Positions 33,819-44,449 of a stretch of 64,000 nt of DNA are shown here, one piece after another. Below the pieces are notes generated by a model. That model had not been told where the DNA came from and searched no databases. It was given only the letters and a program-made list of their open reading frames with translations. This stretch comes from Microbacteriaceae bacterium. GTDB lineage: Bacteria > Actinomycetota > Actinomycetes > Actinomycetales > Microbacteriaceae. The stretch spans positions 248,001 to 312,000 of the forward strand of contig WQZN01000002.1 in assembly GCA_009780695.1 (NCBI GenBank), in the 5' to 3' direction. Each line of letters starts with the position of its first letter. The first letter of the stretch is position 1. A program made the translations under genes and the position numbers.

Positions 33819-35348
33819 ATTCCTGAGGGAACTGAGCAGTACGAACTGGTGATCGTGTCGAATCGCCTGCCCGTCGACCACGTGTCGGGGGAGGGCGGCG
33901 ACGCCGTGTGGCGCACGTCCCCGGGCGGTCTCGTCGCCGCGCTCGAGCCCGTCATGCGCGAGCGCGACGGCGTGTGGATCGGCTGGCCGGGCATGCCGGA
34001 CGTCGAGTTCGAGCCCTTCGAGGCCGACGGCATCGAGCTGGTCCCGGTGCAGCTCTCGGCCGACGAGGTCGAGGACTACTACGAGGGCTTCAGCAACGAC
34101 ACGCTGTGGCCGCTCTACCACGACGTGATCTCGCCGCCGAGCTACCACCGGCAGTGGTGGGAGGCGTACCAGCGGGTCAACCGCCGCTTCGCCGACGCGG
34201 CGCTCGCGGTCGCCGCCCCGAACGCGATCGTGTGGGTGCACGACTACCAGCTGCAGCTCGTGCCGAAGATGCTGCGCGACGCGCGGCCCGACCTGATCAT
34301 CGGCTTCTTCAACCACATCCCCTTCCCGCCCTACGGCATCTACTCGCAGCTGCCCTGGCGGCGCCAGATCGTCGACGGGCTGCTCGGCGCCGACGTCGTG
34401 GGCTTCCAGCGCGTGGCGGATGCCGGCAACTTCGCCCGCGCCGTGCGGCGGCTGCACGGCTACGAGACGCGCGGGAACCTGATCTCGATCCCGCTCGACG
34501 AGCCGCAGGCATCCGCCGACATGCGGCACACCACGACGAATCGGCGCGGTCACCGCATCCGCACCGTGCTCGCACGGCCCTTCCCGATCTCGATCGACGC
34601 GCAGGCCTATCAGAAGCTCGCGGCCGACCCCGCGATCCGAGCCAGGGCCGCCGAGATCCGGGCCGAGCTCGGCAACCCCCGCGTGGTCATGCTCGGCGTT
34701 GACCGGCTCGACTACACCAAGGGCATCCGTCATCGGTTGAAGGCCTTCGGCGAGCTGCTCGACGACGGCGTCGTCTCGCCCGAGGAGGTCTGCCTCGTGC
34801 AGGTCGCGAGCCCCAGCCGCGAGCGGGTGGACGCCTACGCGCAGCTGCGCGACGAGGTCGAGATCACGGTGAGCCGCATCAACGGCGACTACGGCCAGAT
34901 CGGCCACGCCGCGATCCACTACCTGCACCAGGGCTACCCGCGCAACGAGATGGCGGCGCTGTACCTCGCGGCCGACGTCATGCTCGTGACGGCGCTGCGG
35001 GACGGGATGAACCTGGTCGCGAAGGAGTACGTCGCGACGCGCACCGATCACGACGGCGTGCTGATCCTGTCCGAGTTCGCGGGCGCGGCGGACGAGCTGC
35101 GCCAGGCGCTGCTCGTGAACCCGCACGACATCGACGGGCTCAAGGCGGCCATGCTGCACGCGATCCAGATGCCGCAGCGCGAGCGCGCGCGGCGCATGCG
35201 CGCGCTGCGACGCCGGGTGCTGAGCCACGACGTGCAGCGCTGGAGCGCGACGTTCCTCGACACTCTCGTGCGCGAGGACCACAACGACCCGGCCAACCAG
35301 CTGGACATCCCGAAGCGCCCGCTCGCGGCGCCCGGCTACGGGGAATGA
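33819..35348 (+). CDS. otsA: Trehalose-6-phosphate synthase
   Basis: 509-aa GT20 enzyme making trehalose 6-phosphate from UDP-glucose (or another NDP-glucose) and glucose 6-phosphate. Conserved blocks: YELVIVSNRLPVD at the N-terminus, SPGGLVAAL, VWVHDYQLQLVPKMLR, GFFNHIPFPP, LGVDRLDYTKGI, TALRDGMNLVAKEYVA and LSEFAGAADEL. The proposed start is an ATT 7 nt after GGAGG; alternatives are TTG 33801 (no site) or GTG 33849 (would clip the core). Overlaps otsB by 4 bp (ATGA). The GH15 enzyme nearby could degrade the product, giving a trehalose cycle. Function is secure; the start codon is not. Confidence 0.95.
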   Translation: MPEGTEQYELVIVSNRLPVDHVSGEGGDAVWRTSPGGLVAALEPVMRERDGVWIGWPGMPDVEFEPFEADGIELVPVQLSADEVEDYYEGFSNDTLWPLYHDVISPPSYHRQWWEAYQRVNRRFADAALAVAAPNAIVWVHDYQLQLVPKMLRDARPDLIIGFFNHIPFPPYGIYSQLPWRRQIVDGLLGADVVGFQRVADAGNFARAVRRLHGYETRGNLISIPLDEPQASADMRHTTTNRRGHRIRTVLARPFPISIDAQAYQKLAADPAIRARAAEIRAELGNPRVVMLGVDRLDYTKGIRHRLKAFGELLDDGVVSPEEVCLVQVASPSRERVDAYAQLRDEVEITVSRINGDYGQIGHAAIHYLHQGYPRNEMAALYLAADVMLVTALRDGMNLVAKEYVATRTDHDGVLILSEFAGAADELRQALLVNPHDIDGLKAAMLHAIQMPQRERARRMRALRRRVLSHDVQRWSATFLDTLVREDHNDPANQLDIPKRPLAAPGYGE

Positions 35349-36151
35349 CGGTGGAGAGGGGCATCACCGGCGTGGTCGACGCGCTCGCCGCGGCACCGCG
35401 CCTGCTCGTCGCGCTCGACTTCGACGGCACGGTCGCACCGCTCGTCGACGACCCGTCGGCCTCGCGCGTCGCACCCGACGCGGCGGCCGCGCTCGCGCGG
35501 CTGCGCCCCCTGTCGGCCACGTGGGTCGCGTTCGTGTCGGGGCGCCCCCTCGACGCGCTCGCGCAGCTGACGCAGGCCGGGGCGGATGCCCTGCTCATCG
35601 GCTCCCACGGCGTCGAGGTGAGCCTGCGCGGCGAGGTCGCCGAGCTCGCCCTGAGCGACGACGAGCAGGCCCGGCTCGCGCGGCTGCGCGCGGCGCTCGA
35701 GCCGCTCGTGGCCGCCGTGCCCGGGGCGCGGCTCGAGCACAAGCCGGTCGGCTACGGGGTGCACACGCGCCGGGTCGAGGACCCGGCGCCGGTGCCGGGG
35801 CTGCAGGCCGCGGCGCGCGAGGCGGCGGCGCAGGTCGGCGGCTTCACCGCGCGGCTCGGCAAGGACGTCCTCGAGTTCAGCGTGCGCGACGTCACGAAGG
35901 GCGACGGCGTGCGGATGCTGCGCGAGCTGCTCGAGCGCGAGAGCGGCGGCGCGGTCGCCGTGCTCTACGCCGGCGACGACGTGACCGACGAGGACGCCTT
36001 CGCGGTGCTCGACGCGGCACGGGGCGACCTGGGCGTGAAGGTCGGCGCGGGGGAGACCCGCGCGGCGGTGCGGGTGGCGGACATCCCGGCCTTCGCCGCG
36101 CTGCTCGATCGGCTGGCGACGGCGCGCGGGGCATCCTCTCTCGCCCCGTAG
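35345..36151 (+). CDS. otsB: Trehalose-6-phosphate phosphatase
   Basis: 268-aa HAD-superfamily phosphatase that removes phosphate from trehalose 6-phosphate. Motif I is LVALDFDGTVAPLV (nucleophile and acid/base Asp), motif II VAFVSGRPLDAL, the basic residue lies in VTKGDGVRMLREL, and motif IV is YAGDDVTDEDAF. Usual length for the family. Its ATG overlaps the otsA TGA, so production is coupled. ilvD begins only 9 bp downstream. Confidence 0.95.
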   Translation: MTVERGITGVVDALAAAPRLLVALDFDGTVAPLVDDPSASRVAPDAAAALARLRPLSATWVAFVSGRPLDALAQLTQAGADALLIGSHGVEVSLRGEVAELALSDDEQARLARLRAALEPLVAAVPGARLEHKPVGYGVHTRRVEDPAPVPGLQAAAREAAAQVGGFTARLGKDVLEFSVRDVTKGDGVRMLRELLERESGGAVAVLYAGDDVTDEDAFAVLDAARGDLGVKVGAGETRAAVRVADIPAFAALLDRLATARGASSLAP

Positions 36152-36160
36152 TCTTTCCTC

Positions 36161-37855
36161 ATGTCCGAAATCGACGTGAAACCTCGCAGCCGAGTCGTCA
36201 CCGACGGCATCGAAGCCACCACCAGCCGCGGCATGCTCCGCGCCGTCGGCATGGGCGACGCCGACTGGGACAAGCCCCAGATCGGCATTGCGAGCTCGTG
36301 GAACGAGATCACGCCGTGCAATCTGTCGCTCGACCGCCTCGCCCAGGCCGCCAAGGAAGGCGTGCACTCGGGCGGCGGCTACCCCCTGCAGTTCGGCACC
36401 GTCTCCGTCTCCGACGGCATCTCGATGGGCCACGAGGGCATGCACTTCTCGCTCGTCTCGCGCGAGGTCATCGCCGACTCGGTCGAGACCGTCATGATGG
36501 CCGAGCGCCTCGACGGCTCGGTGCTGCTCGCGGGCTGCGACAAGTCGATCCCCGGCATGCTCATGGCGGCGGCCCGCCTCGACCTCTCCTCGGTCTTCCT
36601 CTACGCCGGCTCGATCGCGCCCGGTTGGGTCAAGCTCTCGGACGGCACCGAGAAGGACATCACGATCATCGACTCCTTCGAGGCCGTCGGCGGCGTCAAG
36701 GCCGGCACGATGAGCGTCGAGGACGCGCAGCGTATCGAGTGCGCCTTCGCCCCGGGCGAGGGCGCCTGCGGCGGCATGTACACCGCGAACACCATGGCCT
36801 CGGTCGCCGAGGCGCTCGGCCTCTCGGTGCCGGGTTCGGCGTCGCCGCCCTCGGCCGACCGCCGCCGCGACTACTACGCGCACCGCTCGGGCGAGGCCGT
36901 CGTCGGTCTGCTCGAGAAGGGCATCACGGCCCGTCAGATCCTCACGCGCAAGGCCTTCGAGAACGCGATCACCGTGGCGATGGCGCTCGGCGGGTCGACG
37001 AACGTCGTGCTGCACCTGCTGGCGATCGCGAACGAGGCGGATGTCCCGCTCACGCTCGACGACTTCAACCGCATCGGCGACAAGGTGCCGCACCTCGGCG
37101 ACCTCAAGCCCTTCGGCCGCTACGTGATGAACGACGTCGACCGCATGGGCGGCATCCCCGTGCTCATGAAGGCGCTGCTCGACGCCGGTCTGCTGCACGG
37201 CGACGCGCTCACCGTCACGGGCAAGACCGTCGCCGAGAACCTCGCCGACATCAACCCGCCGGCCCTCGACGGCACGGTGCTGCGCACGCTCGACAACCCG
37301 ATCCACGCGACCGGCGGCCTGACGATCCTGAAGGGCTCGCTCGCCCCCGAGGGCGCCGTCGTGAAGACCGCGGGCTTCGACCTCGAGGTGTTCACCGGCC
37401 CCGCACGCGTGTTCGAGCGCGAGCGCGGCGCGATGGACGCGCTGACCGCCGGCGAGATCAAGCACGGCGACGTCGTCGTCATCCGCTACGAAGGCCCCAA
37501 GGGCGGCCCCGGCATGCGCGAGATGCTCGCGATCACCGCGGCCATCAAGGGCGCTGGGCTCGGCAAGGATGTACTACTCTTGACGGACGGACGATTCTCG
37601 GGCGGCACAACCGGCCTCTGCATCGGCCACATTGCACCCGAGGCGGTGGACGCAGGTCCGATCGCCCTGGTGCGCGATGGTGATCTGATTCGGGTCGATA
37701 TCGCAGCTCGCTCCCTCGATCTACTCGTCGATGAGGCTGAGCTGGAAGCTCGCCGCAACGGCTGGGCCCCGCTTCCCCCGCGCTACACCCGCGGGGTTCT
37801 CGCGAAGTACTCCAAGCTCGTGCGCTCCGCTGCAGAGGGCGCCGTCACGGGGTAA
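36161..37855 (+). CDS. ilvD: Dihydroxy-acid dehydratase
   Basis: 564-aa Fe-S dehydratase of valine/isoleucine synthesis, converting 2,3-dihydroxy acids to 2-keto acids. Cluster-ligand cysteines lie in [23 protein letters not shown] and [14 protein letters not shown]. Conserved C-terminal blocks are [18 protein letters not shown] and IGHIAPEA. First of ilvD-ilvB-ilvN-ilvC on one strand. A patch near 37565-37750 uses unusual codons (CTA CTC, GAT, ATT, GCT, GCA) and drops to about 55% GC in one 60-nt row I counted, while the protein stays normal. Confidence 0.96.
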   Translation: MSEIDVKPRSRVVTDGIEATTSRGMLRAVGMGDADWDKPQIGIASSWNEITPCNLSLDRLAQAAKEGVHSGGGYPLQFGTVSVSDGISMGHEGMHFSLVSREVIADSVETVMMAERLDGSVLLAGCDKSIPGMLMAAARLDLSSVFLYAGSIAPGWVKLSDGTEKDITIIDSFEAVGGVKAGTMSVEDAQRIECAFAPGEGACGGMYTANTMASVAEALGLSVPGSASPPSADRRRDYYAHRSGEAVVGLLEKGITARQILTRKAFENAITVAMALGGSTNVVLHLLAIANEADVPLTLDDFNRIGDKVPHLGDLKPFGRYVMNDVDRMGGIPVLMKALLDAGLLHGDALTVTGKTVAENLADINPPALDGTVLRTLDNPIHATGGLTILKGSLAPEGAVVKTAGFDLEVFTGPARVFERERGAMDALTAGEIKHGDVVVIRYEGPKGGPGMREMLAITAAIKGAGLGKDVLLLTDGRFSGGTTGLCIGHIAPEAVDAGPIALVRDGDLIRVDIAARSLDLLVDEAELEARRNGWAPLPPRYTRGVLAKYSKLVRSAAEGAVTG

Positions 37856-37900
37856 CACCGCGATCCGCTGATCATCCACGCATCGAGGGAACGTTCACCT

Positions 37901-39703
37901 ATGCCTACGGATCCACGTCCCGTTCCGACTCCGCCGCCGGCCGCAGCGCCGGCCGGCCCCGAGTCGATCACCGGTTCGGCAGCCATCCTCCGCACGCTCG
38001 AGAAGCTCGGCGTCACCGACGTCTTCGGCCTTCCCGGCGGCGCCGTCATCCCGCTGTACGACGAGCTGATGTCGCAGACCGGCATCCGCCACATCCTGGT
38101 CCGCCATGAGCAGGGCGCCGGCCACGCCGCGGAGGGCTACGCCTCGGCGAGCGGCCGGGTCGGCGTCGCCATCGCGACGTCGGGCCCGGGCGCGACGAAC
38201 CTCGTCACCGCGATCGCCGACGCCTACATGGACTCGGTGCCCCTGCTCGCGATCACCGGCCAGGTGTTCTCGACGCTCATGGGCACCGACGCCTTCCAGG
38301 AGGCCGACATCGTCGGCATCACCATGCCGATCACCAAGCACTCCTTCCTCGTGAAGACCGCTGAAGAGATCCCGGCGGCGATCGCCGCGGCGTACCACAT
38401 CGCGAACACGGGCCGCCCCGGCCCCGTGCTCGTCGACATCACCAAGGACGCGCAGCAGAACCTGATGGAGTTCAGCTGGCCTCCGAAGGTCGAGCTGCCC
38501 GGCTACCGCCCCGTCACGCGGGCGCACGGCAAGCAGATCCAGGCGGCGGCCCAGCTGCTCGCCGAGGCCAAGAAGCCGGTGCTGTACGTCGGCGGCGGGG
38601 TCATCCGCGCCACGGCGTCCCCCCAGCTCCTCGAGTTCGCCGAGACCTCGGGCGCGCCCGTCGTCACGACGCTCATGGCGCGCGGGGCGTTCCCCGACTC
38701 GCACGCGCAGCACCTCGGCATGCCCGGCATGCACGGCACGGTGCCCGCCGTGCTCGCCTTGCAGGAGGCCGACCTCATCGTCGCCCTCGGCGCGCGCTTC
38801 GACGACCGCGTGACCGGCAAGGTGAGCGAGTTCGCCCCGAACGCCAAGATCGTGCACGTCGACGTCGACCCCGCCGAGATCTCGAAGATCCGGGTGGCGG
38901 ATGTCCCGATCGTCGGCGACCTGGCCGAAGTGCTGCCCGACCTCACGGCCGCGTACACCCAGGCGGCCGCGGGCGCCGCCCCGGACATCACCGACTGGTG
39001 GGCCCGCCTCGGCGACCTCCGCTCCGAGTTCCCGCTCGGCTTCGCGCCCGCGAGCGACGGCCTGCTGTCGCCGCAGCACGTCATCCAGCGCATCGGCGAG
39101 CTGACCGGGCCCGAGGGCGTCTACGTCGCGGGCGTCGGCCAGCACCAGATGTGGTCGGCGCAGTTCATCAGGTACGAGCGCCCGAACGCGTGGCTCAACT
39201 CCGGCGGCGCCGGCACCATGGGTTACTCGATCCCCGCGGCCATGGGCGCGAAGGTCGCCCAGCCCGACCGCGTGGTGTGGTCGATCGACGGCGACGGCTG
39301 CTTCCAGATGACCAATCAGGAACTCGCGACCTGCACGATCAACAACATCCCGATCAAGGTCGCGATCATCAACAACTCGTCGCTCGGCATGGTCAAGCAG
39401 TGGCAGTCGCTGTTCTACGAGGGCCGCTACTCGCACACCGAGCTGAACACCGGGCACGGCAGCATCCACGTGCCCGACTTCGTGAAGCTCGCCGAGGCCT
39501 ACGGTGCGCTCGGCATCCGCGTCGAGAAGGAGGAAGAGGTCGACGCCGCGATCAAGCTCGCGCTCGAGACCAACGACCGCCCCGTGGTGATCGACTTCGT
39601 CGTCTCGTCGGACTCGATGGTGTGGCCCATGGCGCCGCAGGGCGTCAGCAACAGCTTCGTGCAGTACGCGAAGGACCACAGCCCGGCCTGGGGGGAGGAG
39701 TAA
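37901..39703 (+). CDS. ilvB: Acetolactate synthase large (catalytic) subunit
   Basis: 600-aa thiamine-diphosphate enzyme making acetolactate and acetohydroxybutyrate. The N-terminal PYR domain has the activating Glu in [16 protein letters not shown] and [18 protein letters not shown]. The FAD-binding middle domain has [12 protein letters not shown]. The C-terminal PP domain has the ThDP/Mg motif [14 protein letters not shown] to IINNSS. A Pro/Ala-rich N-terminal extension of about 20 residues precedes the core. Its gene is 45 bp after ilvD and 3 bp before ilvN, the regulatory subunit. Confidence 0.97.
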   Translation: MPTDPRPVPTPPPAAAPAGPESITGSAAILRTLEKLGVTDVFGLPGGAVIPLYDELMSQTGIRHILVRHEQGAGHAAEGYASASGRVGVAIATSGPGATNLVTAIADAYMDSVPLLAITGQVFSTLMGTDAFQEADIVGITMPITKHSFLVKTAEEIPAAIAAAYHIANTGRPGPVLVDITKDAQQNLMEFSWPPKVELPGYRPVTRAHGKQIQAAAQLLAEAKKPVLYVGGGVIRATASPQLLEFAETSGAPVVTTLMARGAFPDSHAQHLGMPGMHGTVPAVLALQEADLIVALGARFDDRVTGKVSEFAPNAKIVHVDVDPAEISKIRVADVPIVGDLAEVLPDLTAAYTQAAAGAAPDITDWWARLGDLRSEFPLGFAPASDGLLSPQHVIQRIGELTGPEGVYVAGVGQHQMWSAQFIRYERPNAWLNSGGAGTMGYSIPAAMGAKVAQPDRVVWSIDGDGCFQMTNQELATCTINNIPIKVAIINNSSLGMVKQWQSLFYEGRYSHTELNTGHGSIHVPDFVKLAEAYGALGIRVEKEEEVDAAIKLALETNDRPVVIDFVVSSDSMVWPMAPQGVSNSFVQYAKDHSPAWGEE

Positions 39704-39706
39704 CCA

Positions 39707-41288
<1,582 letters not shown>

Positions 41289-41303
41289 GCACTTCCGCTG
41301 GTC

Positions 41304-41358
41304 GACTGAGCCGCTTGCGGCGAATGCGCCGGGTTGACTGAGCCGCTTGCGGCGAATG
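41304..41358 (+). repeat. Tandem direct repeat of 23 bp
   Basis: Two exact copies of a 23-bp unit starting GACTGAGCCGCTTGCGG and ending CGAATG (41304-41326 and 41336-41358) with a 32-bp period, between ilvC and its terminator. The unit contains CCGCTTGCGG, a small palindrome. Only two copies, so not a CRISPR. Confidence 0.85.
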
Positions 41359-41371
41359 GAAACCGCACGAA

Positions 41372-41401
41372 GGGCGGGGCATCCTCACGGGTGCCCCGCC
41401 C
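41372..41401 (+). terminator. Terminator of the ilv operon
   Basis: GGGCGGGGCA and TGCCCCGCCC form a perfect 10-bp stem with a 10-nt loop, followed by TCGTCTGTT. It lies 84 bp past the ilvC stop. Confidence 0.75.
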
Positions 41402-41432
41402 TCGTCTGTTCCCCGTCGCTCGACGTGAGTGA

Positions 41433-41500
41433 CCGCCCAAAACGCACCCGGGGGAGGACGCCCCGCGAGAAAAGTCCTCCCCAACGTGCGTATCGGGCGG
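41433..41500. terminator. Long two-tier palindrome between convergent genes
   Basis: Outer arms CCGCCCAAAACGCAC and its near complement ending GGGCGG enclose inner arms GGGGAGGAC/GTCCTCCCC around GCCCCGCGAGAAAA. It lies between ilvC (+) and the sensor kinase (-), so it probably terminates the kinase transcript and backs up the ilv terminator. Together with 41289-41432 this fills the 252-bp gap; I see no gene in it. Confidence 0.55.
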
Positions 41501-41540
41501 ATGGGGCGCCGCGGTTCCGGGCCGTGAAGCCCGCGCAGGA

Positions 41541-42770
41541 TCAGTGCTGCGGGTGCAGCGGCAGCGCGAGGGCGAAGGCCGTGCCGCGGCCCTCGGCCGA
41601 GTCGACGTCCAGGTGCCCGCCGTGGGCCGTCGCGATCTGGCGCACGACCGTGAGCCCCAGGCCGATGCCGGGGATCGCGTGCGCGGTGGACGCACGGTAG
41701 AACCGCTCGCTCAGGTGCTCGAGCTCCTCGGCGGGGATGCCGACGCCCGTGTCGCGCACCGTGATCACCGCGTCCTCGCCGTGCACGCCCGTCGAGACCG
41801 TCACGGTGCCGCCGGCGGGCGTGAACTTGAGCGCGTTCGAGATGAGGTTGTCGACGGCCTGCCCGAGGCGGACGGCATCGGCGGTGAGCGTGACGGATGC
41901 CCCGAGCGCGGCCTCGAGCGAGACATCCGCCGCCTCGGCCGCCGGCATCGCCGAGGCGACCGACTGCGCCACGACGTCGTTCAGCGCGGTCGGCGCGGTC
42001 TGCAGGGTGAAGGCGCCCTCGCCCGCCTGCGCCGTCGCGAGCAGGTCGCCGACGAGCCCCTGCAGTCGCTTGGCGTTGCGCTGGGCGATGTCGATGTAGC
42101 CGCGCTGCGCGTCGGTGAGCGGGTCGGGGCCCATGGTGAGCAGCTCGAGGAAGCCGAGCACGCTCGTGAGCGGGTTGCGCAGCTCGTGCGAGACGAGGCC
42201 GAGGAACTCGTCCTTGACGCGGTCGCGCGCCTCGGCCGCCTCGCGCACCCGGCGTGCGACCTCGTTGACGATGACGGCCGCGACGAGAAGCACGAACGGG
42301 GTGAGCAGGTCGCGGGCGAGCTCGCCCAGCGTGAGCGCAGACGAGTCGAGCGCGGGCGGCAGCAGCAGGGCGAAGGCCGCGCCGACCCCGGCGATGAGCG
42401 GGTTCCACGCGCCCGGCTCGCTCGCCACCCAGATCACGGGGATGATCAGCAGCACGCCGAACGGCGAGTCCGATCCGCCGGTCGCGAGCCGCAGCAATGC
42501 GATCGAGACGAAGCTCGCGCAGGGGATGAGCACGCTCCACGGCGCAGCGATGCGCCGCCACGGCAGCACGAGCGAGGCGAGCGTGCCGAGGGCGACGAGG
42601 GCGACGGATGCCGCGAACTGGCCCCATGAGCTGACCGGCATCCGCGTCAGCACGAGCACCGCGATCGCGACGACGAACGTGACGACCGTCGGGATCTGCT
42701 TCACCCACGGCGTCAGGCGCCCCTCGGTCAGGCGCAGGAAGAGAGCGCGCAGCACGGGCAGGGGCCTCAT
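41541..42770 (-). CDS. Orphan sensor histidine kinase
   Basis: 409-aa membrane kinase. The N-terminal half has about six hydrophobic helices (MASE-like membrane sensor, residues about 20-175) with no large outside domain. A coiled HisKA domain with the phosphoacceptor in FLGLVSHELRNPLTSVLGFL follows, then HATPase with VDNLISNALKFTP, VRDTGVGIPAEELEHL and GIGLGLTVVRQIA. No response regulator is adjacent. The ATG at 42770 gives the membrane start; an earlier in-frame start adds 14 residues that overlap the serA promoter region. Divergent from serA. Confidence 0.88.
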   Translation of the reverse strand: MRPLPVLRALFLRLTEGRLTPWVKQIPTVVTFVVAIAVLVLTRMPVSSWGQFAASVALVALGTLASLVLPWRRIAAPWSVLIPCASFVSIALLRLATGGSDSPFGVLLIIPVIWVASEPGAWNPLIAGVGAAFALLLPPALDSSALTLGELARDLLTPFVLLVAAVIVNEVARRVREAAEARDRVKDEFLGLVSHELRNPLTSVLGFLELLTMGPDPLTDAQRGYIDIAQRNAKRLQGLVGDLLATAQAGEGAFTLQTAPTALNDVVAQSVASAMPAAEAADVSLEAALGASVTLTADAVRLGQAVDNLISNALKFTPAGGTVTVSTGVHGEDAVITVRDTGVGIPAEELEHLSERFYRASTAHAIPGIGLGLTVVRQIATAHGGHLDVDSAEGRGTAFALALPLHPQH

Positions 42771-42844
42771 GCCGTCACTCTGGCAGATCGGACACCGATA
42801 GGCTGTGAGCAACGCCCACCCGCCACCGTAAGGAAGCTGCGCTC

Positions 42845-44437
42845 GTGACGAAACCGGTCGTGCTGATCGCCGAAGAACTGTCCCCCGCCACGGTCGAGGC
42901 GCTCGGCCCCGACTTCGACGTCCGCGACGTCGACGGCACCGACCGCGCCGCGCTGCTCGCCGCGCTGGCCGAGGCGAACGCGGTGCTCATCCGCTCCGCC
43001 ACGAAGATGGACGCCGAAGCGATCGCCGCCGCCCCGAAGCTGCAGGTCATCGCGCGCGCCGGCGTCGGTCTCGACAACGTCGACATCAAGTCGGCCACGG
43101 CGGCGGGCGTCATGGTCGTCAACGCGCCGACCTCCAACATCATCTCGGCGGCCGAGCTCACCATCGGCCACATCCTGAGCCTCGCGCGCCACATCCCGGC
43201 CGCGCACGCCTCGCTCAACGCGGGGGAGTGGAAGCGCTCGAAGTACACCGGCGTCGAGCTCTTCGAGAAGACCGTCGGCATCATCGGTCTCGGCCGCATC
43301 GGCACGCTCATCACGCAGCGCCTGCAGGCCTTCGGCGTCAAGGTCGTCGCGTACGACCCCTACGTCACGGCGGCGCGTGCGCAGCAGCTCGGCGTCGAGC
43401 TGCTCGACCTCGACGCGCTGCTCGCGGCATCCGACTTCATCACGATCCACATGCCGAAGACGCCCGAGACGACCGGCATGATCTCGACGCCGCAGCTCGC
43501 GCTGATGAAGCCGACCGCCTACATCGTGAACGTCGCGCGCGGCGGCCTGATCGATGAGGACGCCCTCGCCGAGGCCCTCTCGAACAACGTCATCGCGGGC
43601 GCCGGCCTGGACGTCTTCACGAGCGAGCCCCCGAAGGACGACAAGCTCACCTCGCTGTCGAACGTCGTCGTCACGCCGCACCTGGGTGCCTCGACCGACG
43701 AGGCGCAGGAGAAGGCGGGCGTCTCGGTCGCCCGCTCGGTCAAGCTCGCGCTCGAGGGCAACCTCGTGCCCGACGCGGTCAACGTCGCCGGCGGCGTCAT
43801 CGACCCGTTCGTGCGCCCCGGCATCGCGCTCGTCGAGAAGCTCGCGCAGGTCTTCGCGGGCCTCGCCGGCAAGGAGGCGCTGACGAGCCTCGAGGTCGAC
43901 GTGCGCGGCGAGCTCGCCGCCTACGACGTCTCGGTCTACAAGCTGGCCGCGCTCAAGGGCTACTTCACCAACATCGTGAGCGAGAACGTCTCGTACGTGA
44001 ACGCGCCGCTGCTCGCCGAGCAGCGCGGCATCGAGGTCACGCTGACCACCGGTGACGAGTCGAAGGACTACCGCAACACGACCACCCTCAAGGGCATCCT
44101 CGCCGACGGCACCGTCGTTTCGGTCGCGGGCACCCTCTCGGGCACCAAGATGACCGAGAAGATCATCGGCCTGAACGGCTACGACATCGAGGTGCCGATC
44201 GCCGAGCACCACGTCGTCATGGTCTACCAGGACCGCCCGGGCATCGTCGCCGTCTACGGCAAGGCGTTCGGCGAGGCCGAGATCAACATCGCGAACATGC
44301 AGATCGCGCGCGCCGAGCAGGGCGGCACCGCCCTGTCCGTGCTGACGGTCGACTCGCCGGTTCCCGCCGAGATCCTCGCGTCGGTGGCGTCGGCCATCTC
44401 GGCCGAGGCGCTCATCGAGATCGACATCACGGAGTAA
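42845..44437 (+). CDS. serA: D-3-phosphoglycerate dehydrogenase
   Basis: 530-aa long-form (type I) PGDH, first step of serine synthesis. NAD site is TVGIIGLGRIGTLITQRLQA. The catalytic region includes IVNVARGGLIDEDAL (Arg) and VVVTPHLGASTDEAQ (His), with the active-site Glu between. The intervening ASB domain (about residues 315-450) is followed by an ACT domain with HVVMVYQDRPGIVAVYG, as in the serine-inhibited mycobacterial enzyme. The GTG at 42845 gives MTKPVVLIAEELSP. Confidence 0.96.
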   Translation: MTKPVVLIAEELSPATVEALGPDFDVRDVDGTDRAALLAALAEANAVLIRSATKMDAEAIAAAPKLQVIARAGVGLDNVDIKSATAAGVMVVNAPTSNIISAAELTIGHILSLARHIPAAHASLNAGEWKRSKYTGVELFEKTVGIIGLGRIGTLITQRLQAFGVKVVAYDPYVTAARAQQLGVELLDLDALLAASDFITIHMPKTPETTGMISTPQLALMKPTAYIVNVARGGLIDEDALAEALSNNVIAGAGLDVFTSEPPKDDKLTSLSNVVVTPHLGASTDEAQEKAGVSVARSVKLALEGNLVPDAVNVAGGVIDPFVRPGIALVEKLAQVFAGLAGKEALTSLEVDVRGELAAYDVSVYKLAALKGYFTNIVSENVSYVNAPLLAEQRGIEVTLTTGDESKDYRNTTTLKGILADGTVVSVAGTLSGTKMTEKIIGLNGYDIEVPIAEHHVVMVYQDRPGIVAVYGKAFGEAEINIANMQIARAEQGGTALSVLTVDSPVPAEILASVASAISAEALIEIDITE

Positions 44438-44449
44438 ACGGAGGTCGGG

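Noticed and set aside
36161-37855. Frameshift in ilvD at the atypical codon patch
   Set aside because: The protein reads through with the conserved blocks [10 protein letters not shown] and IGHIAPEA intact.
41304-41358. Possible CRISPR remnant
   Set aside because: Only two units with a 9-bp spacer and no cas genes.
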